Origin: Thermoascus crustaceus
Taxonomy: Eukaryota > Ascomycota > Eurotiomycetes > Eurotiales > Thermoascaceae
DNA: 64,000 nt
NCBI GenBank assembly: GCA_001599835.1
Contig: BCIC01000009.1
Location: 132,449-196,448, forward strand
Reading direction: 5' to 3'
The notes under the pieces were generated by a model. That model saw only the letters and a list, made by a program, of their open reading frames with translations. It was not told the DNA's origin and made no database searches. A program made the position numbers and the translations under genes. Positions 33,219-44,682 of the stretch are shown here, one piece after another; positions within the stretch are counted from its first letter, which is position 1; each line of letters begins with the position of its first letter.

Positions 33219-34273
33219 CTGAGCTTGCGCGTCAGGTGAGAGGCGTGGCCGTGGAGGATGAGAAGGGAGTGAAGAGCGTAGGACTGCTCAACGGAGGTCG
33301 CCGTCCGCGGTGGAGACGGGGTGCAGGAACAGGAGGGGTTAAAGGAGGGAGGCAGGATGAATTTCAAAGCCTGTCACAGTGACGACAGTGGTCAGATCTA
33401 CTATCGCGCTGAAGATGACAAGGAGAAAAGAGCTGGTGGAGGTGGACGCAGCTAGGAGCCCCGGAAGGCGGTGCGGAGGAGATTGCTCAACTACCGGCCG
33501 GCCAGCGACCACGAGGACGCTTCCCCGGGAGTCAACCGCAGGCAAATTTTGTCCCACGGGTCATCAACGTTCTGGAGGAGCAGAAAACGAGATGGAACTC
33601 ACAGACAGCCTGGGCCTGGGCACACAGGCGATCGAGAGATGCACCGGGGAGCAATGCGCCAGCAGCGAAGCGGATCGTAGCACGGCTGCTTCGCGACGGG
33701 CACCACGCTGCAAGACGGTGGAGGAAATCACACCACAACCGCCGCTACCAGTGTAAATCTTGGGAGTCAGGACCGGGCCGTCTTCGAGATCGTCGGGGAC
33801 TCGTTGCTGCGAAGGGAGAGGACAGCTGAGGGGCTGCGCGGTCGAGACTGTGGGGGATTCAGGAAGCGGGCAAGATCACGGTGCAGGGTCGCCGGTGGAT
33901 GGGCAGCATGAAGAGGACGGCAGGGAGCTCTCTCGAGCGAAGACGAGGGAAGAAGAGAGTGATCTGGGGGGGGCAGAGAGGATGAACCCGAGAGGAGAGC
34001 AACGGTCGACCAGGTCTGCCTGAGTCCGGTCGTGGGAGGAGTTGCAGGTGACAGTGGTTCCTGGGCAGTGCGCAGACGCAGACCATAGATGGGAGCATCC
34101 AGTCGTTCAGCAGCAACGCAGGACGGACAGCGAACACTCTGCGACCCGGCCGTGACCCCGTTTTCTGCCGGGTCGCTTGCGCCGCTCCGGCGCGTCTGCG
34201 TCTCACCGCCCTCGCTCTCCCCCCGGCCTAGTCCTGTTTCGGCCGTCCCGTGACCCCTCGTGACCGGCTCCCA

Positions 34274-34281
34274 TCACGTGA
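34274..34281. promoter_or_regulatory. TCACGTGA E-box in DEP1/NOP12 interval
   Basis: Perfect palindrome with a CACGTG core, the type of site bound by bHLH factors of the Cbf1/USF class. It lies about 940 bp upstream of the NOP12 ATG and about 1.06 kb from DEP1. The bound factor is unknown. Confidence 0.4.
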
Positions 34282-35004
34282 GCAGCGGGCGTTCGGCTCT
34301 TCAGGCTGAACCGCGTTCGTCGCCGCGCTGATCGGCCTCTGACGTCGTTGGCCCGAGGCCTCGTTATCTCTCAGCTTTCCTCCGTTTGATATGCATGCGA
34401 AGGTTGCAAGTGCTGATATAGCCACTGGATATCATTGTTTCTTTTTGTACGCAGTGTCTCTTGATTTAGTGACGTTCCAGTCAATCATTTGGCTCGTCCC
34501 TGCACACTACACCGCACCATCCATTGGTCTACTAACAGCAAGCAGCAAGAGCCTTCACAGTGTTGAGTTAACTCTTTATGCTGTTCCAACGGGATATTTG
34601 TTCTTTGGATCAACTGATTTGTACAATTTGTCGATTTCCCCTCCATCCTCAGCGATTGCGTCCCCTCTCACGCGACCTATATGAGATATACTTGGTTCAC
34701 AATACTACGCAGTACAAAGATTTCAATAACATACTACATTCTATATAATATACTGGGTCCACACCGTGATCTGTTCCGTAGTATTAATATCAATAAGCCC
34801 AGCCGCGGAAGTATCTACTTATCGTCTTGACAAACAGTACGTGTGTGATATCCGGTCATTAGACAACTATAACCATTAAACAAATGCATTGCCTGTCAGC
34901 TCGGTATACAGAAAGCAAAAAGACAAAGGAAAAAGACAGCAAAAAAAAGCAACGATCTCTAATAAGGAGTGGGAGTCTCCCCTCGCCATAAGCTATCAAT
35001 ATAA

Positions 35005-35012
35005 TCACGTGA
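35005..35012. promoter_or_regulatory. TCACGTGA E-box upstream of NOP12
   Basis: Within the 10-bp palindrome ATCACGTGAT, 205 bp before the NOP12 ATG. The identical decamer lies upstream of the complex I gene (55386-55395). Confidence 0.5.
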
Positions 35013-35216
35013 TCGTATCAGATCGGCGCAAGCTCCCATCGGCCGCCAAGACCGTGTATTTTCTCCAACCGCCGAAAAAAAAGTTGGTCCCGAGACACCG
35101 GGAAAGGGCAACCTTGGCTGAGTTTCCAAGGTTCCTCCAGACGAACCATTATCTTTCACTCTTAATTCTCTCTCTGACGCTGCAGGAAACCAGCGCAAGG
35201 AGGGATAAGAAGAAAA

Positions 35217-37064
35217 ATGGGCAAGAAAAGCAAATCGCGCCCCAGTGAGGGCGCGGAGTCCGCGAAGACTGATGATACCACCGCGGCAACTGCTACCACG
35301 ACGAATGCGGCCAGCAAGCCATCGTTCCTGGCAAGAGATGCGCCTATCGATCCGACTCTGGCGTCGCTGTTTGAAAAGAGTGTACGTTCTAGAATTTTTC
35401 TGAAATTAACTGCGCATTTTACTTTATTTTTTCTGCGTTTGGCGATTGCCTTGACCGCCTGCAAGAATCTCCGCGCTAATTATGTTATGATGCTTTTTAT
35501 ATAGGCCGGCCCCGTGAAAACTCCCGCTGTGCGCACCAATGGCCTTGCTTTTTCTATGTCCGGTGCGAGAAAACCGGAGGATGACGCGGAGGAAGGACAG
35601 GAAAAGGACGATACGGAGGACGACGAAGAACGATCTGAAGGAAAAGACCGGGCTGCTAGTGAAGATGAAAGCATGCAAGATGTCAAAGATCTGGATGAGG
35701 CTGTCGACGGGGAGTCTGCGCCGCAGGAACATGACGTTCCAGCAACAAAGAGCAGGAAGCGTAAGAGGGGAGGTGCGGAAGATAACCTGGAGGAAGCATA
35801 CATGCGCCGGGTAGCCAAAGAAGAGGCCAAGGAGGCAGAGAAGCGTCGCACCGAGAAGGCCAAGCGACGCAAGGTCGAGAATAAAGAAGATGCATCTTCA
35901 GATGAAGACGGGTCTGAGGAGGATGAGAGTTCAGACGCAGAGGATGACGGAGACCGCCCACCTGTGCACGAGTCCCTCACCGGTGAATCAGAAGCTGCCG
36001 CCATTGACAAGTCGAACCGCACTGTCTTCCTCGGCAACGTCTCGACGAAAGCCATCACGTCCAAATCCGCGAAGAAGATCCTTCTCAGGCACCTGGCCTC
36101 CTTCCTTCCTACCCTACCCGAAGCAGACAAACCACACAAGGTCGAGTCACTTCGATTTCGCTCCACGCCATTCGCGACACCACTGGGAGTCCCAAAGCGT
36201 GCTGCGTACGCGAAGAAGGAGATTATGGATGCCACTACGCCCAGTACAAATGCATATGTCGTGTATAGCACGACTCAGGCGGCTCGAAAGGCCCCTGCTG
36301 CGCTAAACGGCAGCATAGTCCTTGACCGACATCTACGTGTTGACAGCGTCGCACACCCCGCCGAGGTTGACCACAAGCGATGCGTGTTCGTCGGCAATCT
36401 GGACTTTGTCGACGAAGAGCCAAACGAGTCCTCCGACGAGGGCTCCGACGAGGAATCCAAGGATAAGAAGAAGAAAAAGAAGAAGAAGCGTTCTGCCCCC
36501 GCAGACGTGGAAGAAGGTCTCTGGCGCACCTTCAACGAGCACACCGGCGCCAGCAGCAGTTCCAACAAAGGGAATGTCGAGTCCGTCCGCGTGGTCCGCG
36601 ACCGCGCTACGCGCGTTGGAAAAGGTTTCGCCTACGTGCAGTTCTACGATCCCAACTGCGTTGAGGCCGCGCTACTACTCGATGGAAAGAAGTTCCCGCC
36701 ATTACTCCCCCGCAAATTGCGCGTGGTGCGCGCTAAGAAGGTGAAGAAGAAGCCCAGCCAGGGTGCAGGAAGCGGCGCCAATGCCACGGAACTGGGAGAT
36801 GCCCGTATGTCGCTGCACGGCCGTGCGGAGAAGCTCTTGGGCCGCGGTGGAGCTGCGAAGTTGAAGGCTGCAGACTCCAAGCCAAAATCCGCGGCAGGCA
36901 AACCTCTGGTGTTCGAGGGCCAACGCGCGTCGGAAAGCGGGCCCAAGTTCAAAGTCAAGACCAAGAGTCGTGGCGCTGCCAAGGGGAAGCCCAAGACGAG
37001 GAGCAGTCGTCGTGGGGCAGCTTTCAGGGCTGCAGGAGGGAAGAAGGTGAAGTCCAAGAAATAA
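35217..37064 (+). CDS. NOP12: Nucleolar protein 12 (two-RRM ribosome biogenesis factor)
   Basis: Exons 35217-35381 and 35505-37064 encode 574 residues; the 123 bp intron is in phase 0. The N-terminal third is acidic (runs of Asp/Glu), with RKRKRGG and KAKRRK nuclear signals. RRM1 begins at RTVFLGNVSTKAIT (RNP2-like) and RRM2 at RCVFVGNLDFVDEEP, with the RNP1-like block GKGFAYVQFYD. RRM2 is split by an acidic then lysine-rich insert between its first strand and first helix. The C-terminus is basic, ending in KKVKSKK. Known role in yeast: a nucleolar factor needed for 60S subunit assembly and 5.8S rRNA folding. A GTG near the start of exon 2 is internal and not a start. The start at 35217 follows an A-rich context suited to fungal initiation. 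Confidence 0.92.
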
Positions 37065-37718
37065 GAACTAGGAGATTCTGTATCGTTATATCCATAGGTC
37101 GATGTTTACATGGCGTAACATAGGGGTCCTTGAAAAGTACATAGTTTGTGTGCATTTGATAATTGCAAACATGAGCGGGATAACTGGTCCGTTACTTTAC
37201 ATGTTGCTGTGTACAGAATACGTATATCCCTTGATTCCAATTTTCAGCGTCCTTCTTCACTTACGATGATTGCTAAGTTTGAGAATTCAAACTTCATTTC
37301 CTAGACTCAAACTGTAGCTCTGTGAGACTGACGTCATCCGAGTACTTCGCTATCCTCGAGACGCATCGCCGTCTTTGATAGCAGCAGTTCATGCAAATGT
37401 TGATACTTCTCTTTCATAAAATTATTTACCTGGGCTCACCGCCTGATATTCTTTCTTTCTTGATCCAGACGGGGATTTGGCTACGCACCAGTGTTCGCAG
37501 TCCTTTCCGCAAGCATCAACTCCGTCCCTAGGCACATAATGCGGGGCGCGAACTCATCTCGAAGACCGACTTAGCTTCGAAACGAATCCCCAAAACGAGC
37601 AATTCATACATAAAATCTCAAAGTCACGCCCTCAAATCGGTCACTGGTCTAGATTAATATCCACCTGTTACTTATCCTTTTCTTTCCCTTAACAGAAGAG
37701 ATACAAACCGAGTAAAGC
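37065..37718. other. Intergenic region
   Basis: NOP12 3' flank and upstream region of the next gene. It is AT-rich with no frame worth calling. An A-rich, pyrimidine-mixed leader precedes 37719. Confidence 0.5.
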
Positions 37719-38667
37719 ATGCGTCGTATGCTGCCGACTCTCAGGCGATTCTCGCCTCACGACAACACCGAGCCCGCACCCGATCCTGAACCTGAACAGT
37801 TCTACCCAAGCCTCCGCGATGTGTTTCAAGTGCGCGCCATCCTGCGACGGGGGATTGTGCCTGAAGGGCTCCCGGTGGAGATAGTAGACCTAATTGTTGA
37901 TGCGGCGGAGTACTGGCCATCGGTTGAGGCCAGGATCAGTGAGAAGATAATTATTCGACAGGATGGGGATAGGGAGTGCTTGCGGACACCGCCGTTGTGC
38001 TATGAGCAGGTACGTTATATGATCGTGATTAATACCTATCTTACTATGCATCTCCAAGCAAGAAAGTTCCTGTCTAATGAGATCTTCACAGACCCCTGTA
38101 GATTCATCCCAATCAAGGATCCTCCCCCATAGGGGCATGCATCCCTGTCGCAAGATCGTCTTCTCCATCGCTTCCCACGACCAAGGCTGGGGCGGCGGCT
38201 ACGGCAATCGCGGCAAACACGTCGGAGCCTACAGCTGGTTCGATGCCTTCATTATTCCCACAGCCCGCAAACCGGACAACGACGCAGATGCCACCACCCC
38301 CCCTGGCACCGACGAGGGTTCCCGGACCACCGGCCAGGAGAGGACGACGACTGATGCCGAGACTAAGCCTGAATCCCGGCTGGAGCCGTTCCTCCCGACT
38401 GCCAACAGGCTGCAGACGAACCCGGTCGCGACTAGCACGACACAGAATTTCCGGATCGTCTGGCACTATTTGGATTCCATCCCAGCGGACTCTGCCAAGG
38501 CAGAGGAGATCGAAACGGAGGAAGGGCGGGGCCGGGCGACGCTCGACGGGAGCGCGGTGAGGAACATGCAGGTTGGAGACTCGGTGTCTGTCTGGGCGAG
38601 GGCGAGATTTGCAGGATGGGCGAACCATGTGGAGAGGCTGTCTGTGAGGGTGTTTTGGGCGGTCTAG
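37719..38667 (+). CDS. Unrecognised protein with C-terminal CRKIVFSIASHDQGWGG domain
   Basis: Exons 37719-38009 and 38092-38667 encode 288 residues, with an 82 bp in-phase intron; an alternative start is the ATG at 37728. No named domain is recognised. The N-terminal part holds LPVEIVDLIVDAAEYWPSVE, an F-box-like helical pattern. The C-terminal part begins with PCRKIVFSIASHDQGWGGGY and GAYSWFDAFI, is interrupted by a polar disordered insert (about residues 155-215), and resumes with FRIVWHYLDSIP and MQVGDSVSVWARARFAGW. The strand-rich, Trp-rich layout suggests a beta-sandwich. An N-terminal F-box-like segment with a C-terminal ligand-binding sandwich would suit a ubiquitin-ligase adaptor, but that is speculation. 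Confidence 0.72.
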
Positions 38668-39929
38668 ACCAAGTTGGCCTCATATGTAGTTGGCTGGGGG
38701 CTTGTTGATGTTTCTTCTTGGCTGTATTATGGATGTTGTTTACGATCTTGATGAGCTAGTGCGAGATCGTTATACCCGGATCACATGCAAGTTTCGCTCA
38801 CAATGAATATCATCTGACTTGCTATCATGTACAGTAACTAACTACCTCGAGTGGTGATGACATAAAACTACTAGTGTGTTCCTGCATAGTCGACAACCAG
38901 ATTCACTGGGGCAAGACCAAGACCTATCGCAATTAAAGGGACGTATATGCGTAGTACACAGAAGCCTACTGTTACGTCTCCAGGCGACTCTTGCATCATG
39001 TTCTTGCTTGTAGGATACTCCGACATTCCAAAGAAATAACTTATATTATTTTCTAGACTGATATAGAGGTTCAACTAGCAGAGCAGTGGGTAGTTGCAGT
39101 TCTGTGAATCTAGGATATCTGGTATTTGCCAGGTTGTTAAGGTGAGGAGTGTATTTCTTCAGAATCCCTATATATCGTCGCCAGGACCTAGACTTCCAAC
39201 AAGCCCTGACAAGCAGTGTACGACTACGAAGTTCTGTTGTAGAAAGAGCCGCCTTCCCAAAAGGGCAGGCCTGATGTGCTCATTCTGAGGCGGGATCACG
39301 CAATCGCCCCCGGGCGCTAGTGGACGCACCAGCCGGCGTCGAGGTGCCAGAGATATAAAGAAGGCCTCTTCCTCCACGGCCATTTCTCCAGACAACCTGT
39401 CTTTCTCGTCCGAAATCCATGCTGTCCGCGGTCTCTACCGTCGAGACGCCCCTTGCGCCGGGTGCGCAACGGCATGTCGTCCCCGTCGTGGGCGTTGCGA
39501 GGGCGCCGCCCTCGAGCCCTCAAACCGAGACCTGGATTATCGATGATCCAGGCCAGAACGCGCGGACAGGAAGGTGGGGCGAGCTGCGTTATGCCTCGTC
39601 ACAGGGCCAGGCCGGGCGGACGGGCAGGCCAACGTGACTTGACGGCCTGAGGAGAGGAGACGAGTCCTGACCGTGGACGAGAGACGGACGGCAGAGATAG
39701 GTAGCAGCCTCCGCATCTGGCCGAGACGGCGGGTGCTCACCGACTGTTGTCTCGGATTCTCAACTGAACTGCTGCTACTACCCTTTCTTCTTGTTGCTGT
39801 TTGATCGTGCTTTTCTGTGTCATCTAGATACCCTATTTGCTATCAATACAGCGTTTTTCATTCCTGATCCAGTGCTCCTATTCCGCTTCCCTGAGTCTCC
39901 TGTTTATTCTGCGTTTTCTGCTGCTCAAG
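38668..39929. other. Intergenic region
   Basis: 1.26 kb. The right half (39300-39780) is GC-rich, with frames of 65-75 codons on both strands that lack motifs. It is likely the promoter and long leader of the oxidoreductase. No gene is supported. Confidence 0.45.
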
Positions 39930-41279
39930 ATGGCGCCTCCCCCTGTGAGATGTGCCGCCGTCGTCGTTGGAGCCGGCCCTGCCGGCCTCGCGGTCATGGG
40001 CAATCTGCTGGAAAGGCAGCTGGGCGGCCAAATCGCCTGGGTTGATCCGTATTTCCAGGCTGGACGGGTGAATAGGAGATATCGCGAGGTTCCCAGGTAT
40101 GCCACGCTTTCCGCCTCAAGCCGGTCCTGACCCGGCTTGAAGGAAGCGGCCTTGCGAGCGTCTCGAGACGATCCCTGAGAGGACACCAGAGAAACTGATA
40201 GAGTTCTAGCAATACGAAAGTGTCTCTTTTCCAGTCTTATGCGCAGGCAGTGCAGCCCTTCCGCAACGTTATCAACTCCACTCCGACCCCTAATGCCTTC
40301 TCTACGATGACGAAACTCGACCAGAACAAAGGGTGTCATCTGTCCTATGCCGCAGATATGTGTCGGGCACTTACAGACGGGCTCTTGAAACTCGACCAGG
40401 TCTACAAGTGTCAGGGCATCGTCACGGCTGCGGACTTGAAGAACGTTAGTTCCCGGCCCTTGGAAGAGTTGTTCTGAAGACTTAAATAGCTCATTTCTGC
40501 AGTCATCAGGATGGACAGTCCGCATAAAGACCCAGAATTCGCTCGAGGAGATAGAAGTAGTCTCGCCCCGTCTGATCCTCTGTACCGGGTCGTCCCCCAC
40601 ACTCCTGCAGATCCCGGTCCCCGGGCTCTCCATACGGAGATTGGATCTAGATGTAGTGCTGAAACCCAGCGAATTGGTAACGGCTCTACCCAAGGGATGT
40701 TCTCTTACGGTTGCCGTAGTCGGTGGATCCCACAGTGCCATTGTGGCGCTCATGAACCTGGTGGATCTTGCACGCACTTCCCACCCTCAGCTACGTGTCA
40801 AATGGTTCACCCGGCACCCTCTTCGGTATGCCGAGTACATGGACGGGTGGATCCTGCGCGACAACACCGGTCTCAAAGGCGAGGCTGCCGATTTCGCCCG
40901 GGAACAGCTCGAAGATGACCGCCTGCCGAAGTCAGACGCCGGCCGCGTCATTGAGAAGGTGGACTGCAGCGGCGGGAAAGATGCTGCAGCGTATCAGGCC
41001 CATCTTCCCTCGTGTACGCACATCGTCCAGGCCGTGGGCTTCACACGGGATCCCCTGCCGGAGCTGACCCGGAACGGGGCACCGCTGACCCCGGAGTTTG
41101 ATCACGAGTCCGGAGCGTTTTCCGACCAGAATGGGCAGATCATAAAGGGTCTCTACGGCGCTGGCATCGCCTTCCCGGAGCGCGTTGTTGATCCGTACAA
41201 TAATGTCGAGTACGCTGTTGGGTTTTTCAAGTTCATGAAGTTTCTCAAGCGTGTTTGCCCGGCGTGGATCGCCGCGTAG
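39930..41279 (+). CDS. FAD/NAD(P)-dependent oxidoreductase (flavin monooxygenase-like)
   Basis: Exons 39930-40096, 40210-40444 and 40503-41279 encode 392 residues; introns are 113 and 58 bp. VVVGAGPAGLAVMGNLLE at about residues 11-28 is the FAD-binding GxGxxG motif. VAVVGGSHSAIVALMNLV in the middle is a second dinucleotide fold, usually for NADPH. VQAVGFTRDPLPE near residues 330-345 fits the ATG-like loop seen before the final strand of such enzymes, and GLYGAGIAFPERVVDPYNN forms the C-terminal FAD contact. The layout is closest to N-hydroxylating or Baeyer-Villiger-like monooxygenases but shorter than SidA-type ornithine hydroxylases. The substrate is unknown. There are no neighbouring biosynthetic genes, so a stand-alone role is likely. 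Confidence 0.85.
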
Positions 41280-42815
41280 TTTTTTGTCCGTTTTGTTCTA
41301 TGCGTTATTCACCGAGCTTGGCGACTGCTTCACACTACATTATTATGCTTAATTGGAACCCTAATACTGCGATCCTTCCGGTTTCTTTTTTACCTCTTTG
41401 TTTGCGTTGGTCCTGGAAGATTGATACGTCGTTTGTCAGGATAGGAATGAATAGGATATCATTATATACTGATAATTCCGAGTAAGCTCTCCAGCTGCTG
41501 TCTCCGCAGAATAATAAGTAAGCAATGCCACTCTATGCAGGGGGGTATATCTTGGCGCTCCTTGGCTGTGTTATGTCATTTCCCACATGTGTAGTAGTTT
41601 ATTAGATCAGGGCCAACTACAATCCCACGTGGATCTTTCTGGTTTCGACCCGCTCTTCGGTGGTTGGATAGGTATCGTCCTCGCAACCAACAGACCCCAG
41701 TTCCGTAAATAATGTCTGTTAATTAAAATTTGTATACTGATTCTTCTGTGATAACTAGTTCATAATATCATCATCACCATAACCCTATATGTATAATAAT
41801 ATATACCTAACTCCTTAGGTATGTATGTACTTAGTCTACCTGCATAAGGTCATTGAGAATATTAAAAGCGAATTGATTCCAAGAAGACAGAACTGAAAGC
41901 CCTATCGCATTGCATACTTACCTACCTAGCGCGACACTGTCATTGCTGGTGGAATTATTCGTGTTGAACTGATTTGAGAGACTAGGTATCCAACGTCTTA
42001 CCTACCTAGTATGCATGACTGCGCGTCTGTTGTGTTGTACTCTCCCTCTCCCTGTACCATGTGTTTGTTGTTTTATTGATGATTTGGCCATGGCTCCTTT
42101 TTCCCTTTTTGTCTTGGTCATTTTGAAGGGTAGGGCTTATATCTCACAAAAGCTCAACCCAACTCAACTCAATATGGAAGATAGATAGATCAGAAGATAG
42201 AAGATAAGATGAAGTTAGACAAGCAACCAACCAAGAAAAGATGATCTTCAAAGCTGGTCCTTTCTGGGACGGGATGGCTTCCCGAGGTGTATAATATATT
42301 GTTTAGGTGTCTGGGTAAGTACCCAGGTAGCTTACCAGGTTGCCAGGTTTTGGTTTTAGGGCGGAATTTGGAAGTCTACCTACCTTACGCACCCTTTCGT
42401 TAATGAATAAAAATAAAGATAGAAAAATAATACTTATTCTCTATTATATCATCTTATCCTCTGATCCTACCCTATCCTATATTTTCTTTTCTGATACATC
42501 CCAGGTCCTTATGCATACTTAACATTTATGTTGACACAGTACCACAGTACATGCTACATTCCAGTGCTACATACTTATTCATAGCTACCTACCTATTATG
42601 GATCATCCGGTATCGATACTAAATATCTATCTATCTACAGCATCGTTGACCAACTCCACAGGCCCTGAACATCTAACTCACCACTATATTATCATGGAAA
42701 GTTTCTCAAGTCGCCAAGGCAAGGTCCTATCGATTTTAGGAGTCTGCACCAGCTAGGTAGGCACTGTACCTACCTACCTAGGTACTAAGGTACTGCTCTA
42801 CTGCATACGCATTCT

Positions 42816-42839
42816 GCATATGCATATGCATATGCATAC
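42816..42839. repeat. ATGCAT array
   Basis: Four overlapping GCATAT units, self-complementary, directly between ACCTACCT and AGGTAGGT runs. Alternating purine-pyrimidine sequence. Confidence 0.85.
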
Positions 42840-42929
42840 GGCGCTCACGTAGGGTAGGTAGGTATACGTAGGCACTTACGTAGGTAGATCCGGACCGCAG
42901 GAGTGCAGCTTGTGTCGGAAACGGATGCA

Positions 42930-42970
42930 TACCTACCTAACCGCACTGCACAGTGCATTATAGGTAGGTA
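42930..42970. repeat. Two-tier inverted repeat (hairpin/cruciform candidate)
   Basis: TACCTACCTA (42930-42939) pairs perfectly with TAGGTAGGTA (42961-42970). Inside, GCACTG (42943-42948) pairs with CAGTGC (42951-42956) around a CA loop. The two arms are separated by 3- and 4-base internal bulges. Confidence 0.8.
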
Positions 42971-43910
42971 GGTACTCTCCCGATTTCCGACGGAGCAGTA
43001 AGTAAGTTGCAGCACAGACAGTGCAGAAAACGAAACAAAATCGTATCACATCACGTTTCATCAACCTGACACCGCTTTCTTTCTTTCTGGTTGGCCATTG
43101 CATTTGTATCCATATCACACGCAGGTACCTAGGTAAATATCCAAATCTAATTACCTAAGTTACATAGGTAGGTAGATAGGGAGGGGTAGTACGTACATGA
43201 TCACATCATACCCATCACCTATGAGGTGCTTGCATACTTCCCTATCTATACCTACCTACCTACCTGGCACCTGCACTCCCTTATCTCTAGGTAATCTCTA
43301 CCTTAATACTACCCTATCTACGATCCGAAACATCAGCGATCATCATTCGTACTGAAACATGCATGTACTGTACAATACATCTACATACCAAAAAATAGCC
43401 CGATGCGGATACAATTCCATATTATAATTACATTACGTTATAATACAATAGTACTGTACATCGCAGATCGGATCAACAAGCAGCACCCGCTTTTTTTCAG
43501 ACCACCGCGCAGATCAGTCCGATGTCCGTACTCCGACCGATCGACTTCCGATCGATCCAAGTCCAAGACAAGTGCCACCTGGCGATAAGATAGGTTATCC
43601 GATGGACGTGCAGTGTGCACGTACAGTTAAGTATACTCGGATCGCAAGGTGCGGTGTGCGTACTGGTACTAATTTAATTAATCGTAGAAAAAAAAGTTAA
43701 ATGCAACGTAATAATAGTGCAACAAGATGGTATCAATATCAGTAATCAATATCAATATCAGCATCGATACATAATGAATAAAATATATAGGTAAATAGAT
43801 AATAGACACTATTCTGCATAAGAAAAATACCCGCTGCGCACCGAGGTCGACCTGCAGCAGCACGAGGAAATTTTAATGAGTCTGATTGATTGATCGATTG
43901 GTAGATAGAC

Positions 43911-43930
43911 ATATATATATATATATATAT
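43911..43930. repeat. (AT)10 dinucleotide repeat
   Basis: Uninterrupted AT run directly downstream of the GPI protein stop codon (minus strand), so it probably lies in its 3' UTR. Likely polymorphic. Confidence 0.9.
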
Positions 43931-43943
43931 TACGTCGTCGTCT

Positions 43944-44682
43944 TTACATAGCCATCATGGCACCCATGACGATGGCCATCATGCCGGCGGGAACCTTGAG
44001 GGACATGCCGCCGTTCAGGTCAGGAACGTTGGTGCTGCTAGGGGCAGCGGTGGTGGTAGCAGCAGCGGTGGTCTCGGCGGCAGTGGTCTTGGAGGAGGAA
44101 GCGCTGGCGGTGGACGAGCTGCTAGCGGTGCTGGAGCTGGTCTCCGAGCTGCTGCTGGTCGAGGTCACAGTGGACAGGGTGGTAGCAGTAGTAGTCCCGG
44201 TGGTCGTGGAGGCAGTCGTGGCGGCGGTCTTGGTGCCCGTCTCGGAAGCGGTCAGAGCGGTCGCGGTGCCAGTAGCACCGGAGACGGAGAAGCTCGGCAG
44301 GAAGTTGTAGTTGTTGGGGTCGCTGTCGTCGATGATCTCAATGGAGTAGTCGGACCGGTCAGCCAGGTCCGCGGGCGGCGTCCACTGGTAGCTGCCCGAG
44401 TTGGGGAGGTGGGCTATACAGGACAGGTCAGCATGCGGCTGGATACAGCTCCCGAGCAGATGGATGACACTCACCAACAATGACGTCTCCTGAGTCCGGA
44501 GTGATGTCCTTGCCCGTCTGGAGCTTCAGCGTGACGGTGCCGCTGGTGGTGGGCTTCCAGTTCAGAGTGGTGGCAGAGCCGGCCTTGAAGTCGTAGCCGC
44601 CGTTCGGGATGTTGAACGGGTTCTCCTGGGCAGCAACAACGGCCGCCAGGGCGCTCACGGTGAGGTACAGAACAGAGCGCAT
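43944..44682 (-). CDS. Kre9/Knh1-like Ser/Thr-rich GPI-anchored cell-surface protein
   Basis: Exons 44682-44475 and 44413-43944 encode 225 residues, with a 61 bp intron. Residues 1-19 (MRSVLYLTVSALAAVVAAQ) are a signal peptide. The N-terminal domain, ENPFNIPNGGYDFKAGS then TTLNWKPTTSGTVTLKLQTG, matches the Ser-Thr-rich/Kre9-Knh1 N-terminal fold found in many fungal GPI proteins. A Thr/Ser/Ala-rich stalk of about 90 residues follows (likely O-mannosylated), then a hydrophobic tail VPAGMMAIVMGAMMAM with small residues before it (NGG) suited to GPI attachment. Likely located at the plasma membrane or cell wall; the exact role is unknown, although relatives affect beta-glucan assembly. The stalk's repetitive codons may vary in length between strains. 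Confidence 0.86.

Larger units (their letters stand above)
33219..35216. promoter_or_regulatory. 2 kb divergent interval, DEP1 / NOP12
   Basis: Divergent starts 2 kb apart. The DEP1 side (33220-34380) is GC-rich, with frames of up to 125 codons on both strands that look random; the NOP12 side is AT-richer. TCACGTGA elements occur at 34274-34281 and 35005-35012. A non-coding RNA or missed small gene could fit, but nothing supports one. Confidence 0.45.
41280..43943. other. 2.7 kb convergent interval rich in ACCTACCT/AGGTAGGT
   Basis: Lies between two gene 3' ends, yet is the longest gene-free stretch in the window. It holds many CCTACCTA/TAGGTAGG runs (for example 42767-42785, 42853-42864, 42930-42939, 42961-42970, 43250-43265), an ATGCAT-type array at 42816-42839, and a hairpin at 42930-42970. 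No coding frame longer than 61 codons is found and none is supported. Confidence 0.7.

Noticed and set aside
33379..34206. ORFs of 115-125 codons on both strands
   Set aside because: GC-rich upstream sequence where stops are rare; Arg/Pro/Ser-rich random text with no splice support.
35480..36271. 263-codon minus-strand ORF, Ser-rich
   Set aside because: Shadow of the acidic, Asp/Glu-coding part of Nop12; the serine runs simply mirror those codons.
39419..39650. Overlapping plus-strand ORFs upstream of the oxidoreductase
   Set aside because: Two overlapping frames of similar length without motifs; more likely GC-rich leader or promoter.
39930..41279. Idea of a siderophore or secondary-metabolite cluster around the FAD enzyme
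   Set aside because: No synthetase, polyketide synthase, P450, cluster-type regulator or transporter lies beside it.
41280..43943. Transposon or CRISPR-like array in the repeat-rich interval
   Set aside because: Repeats are short simple motifs without spacers, terminal repeats, target duplications or transposase remnants.
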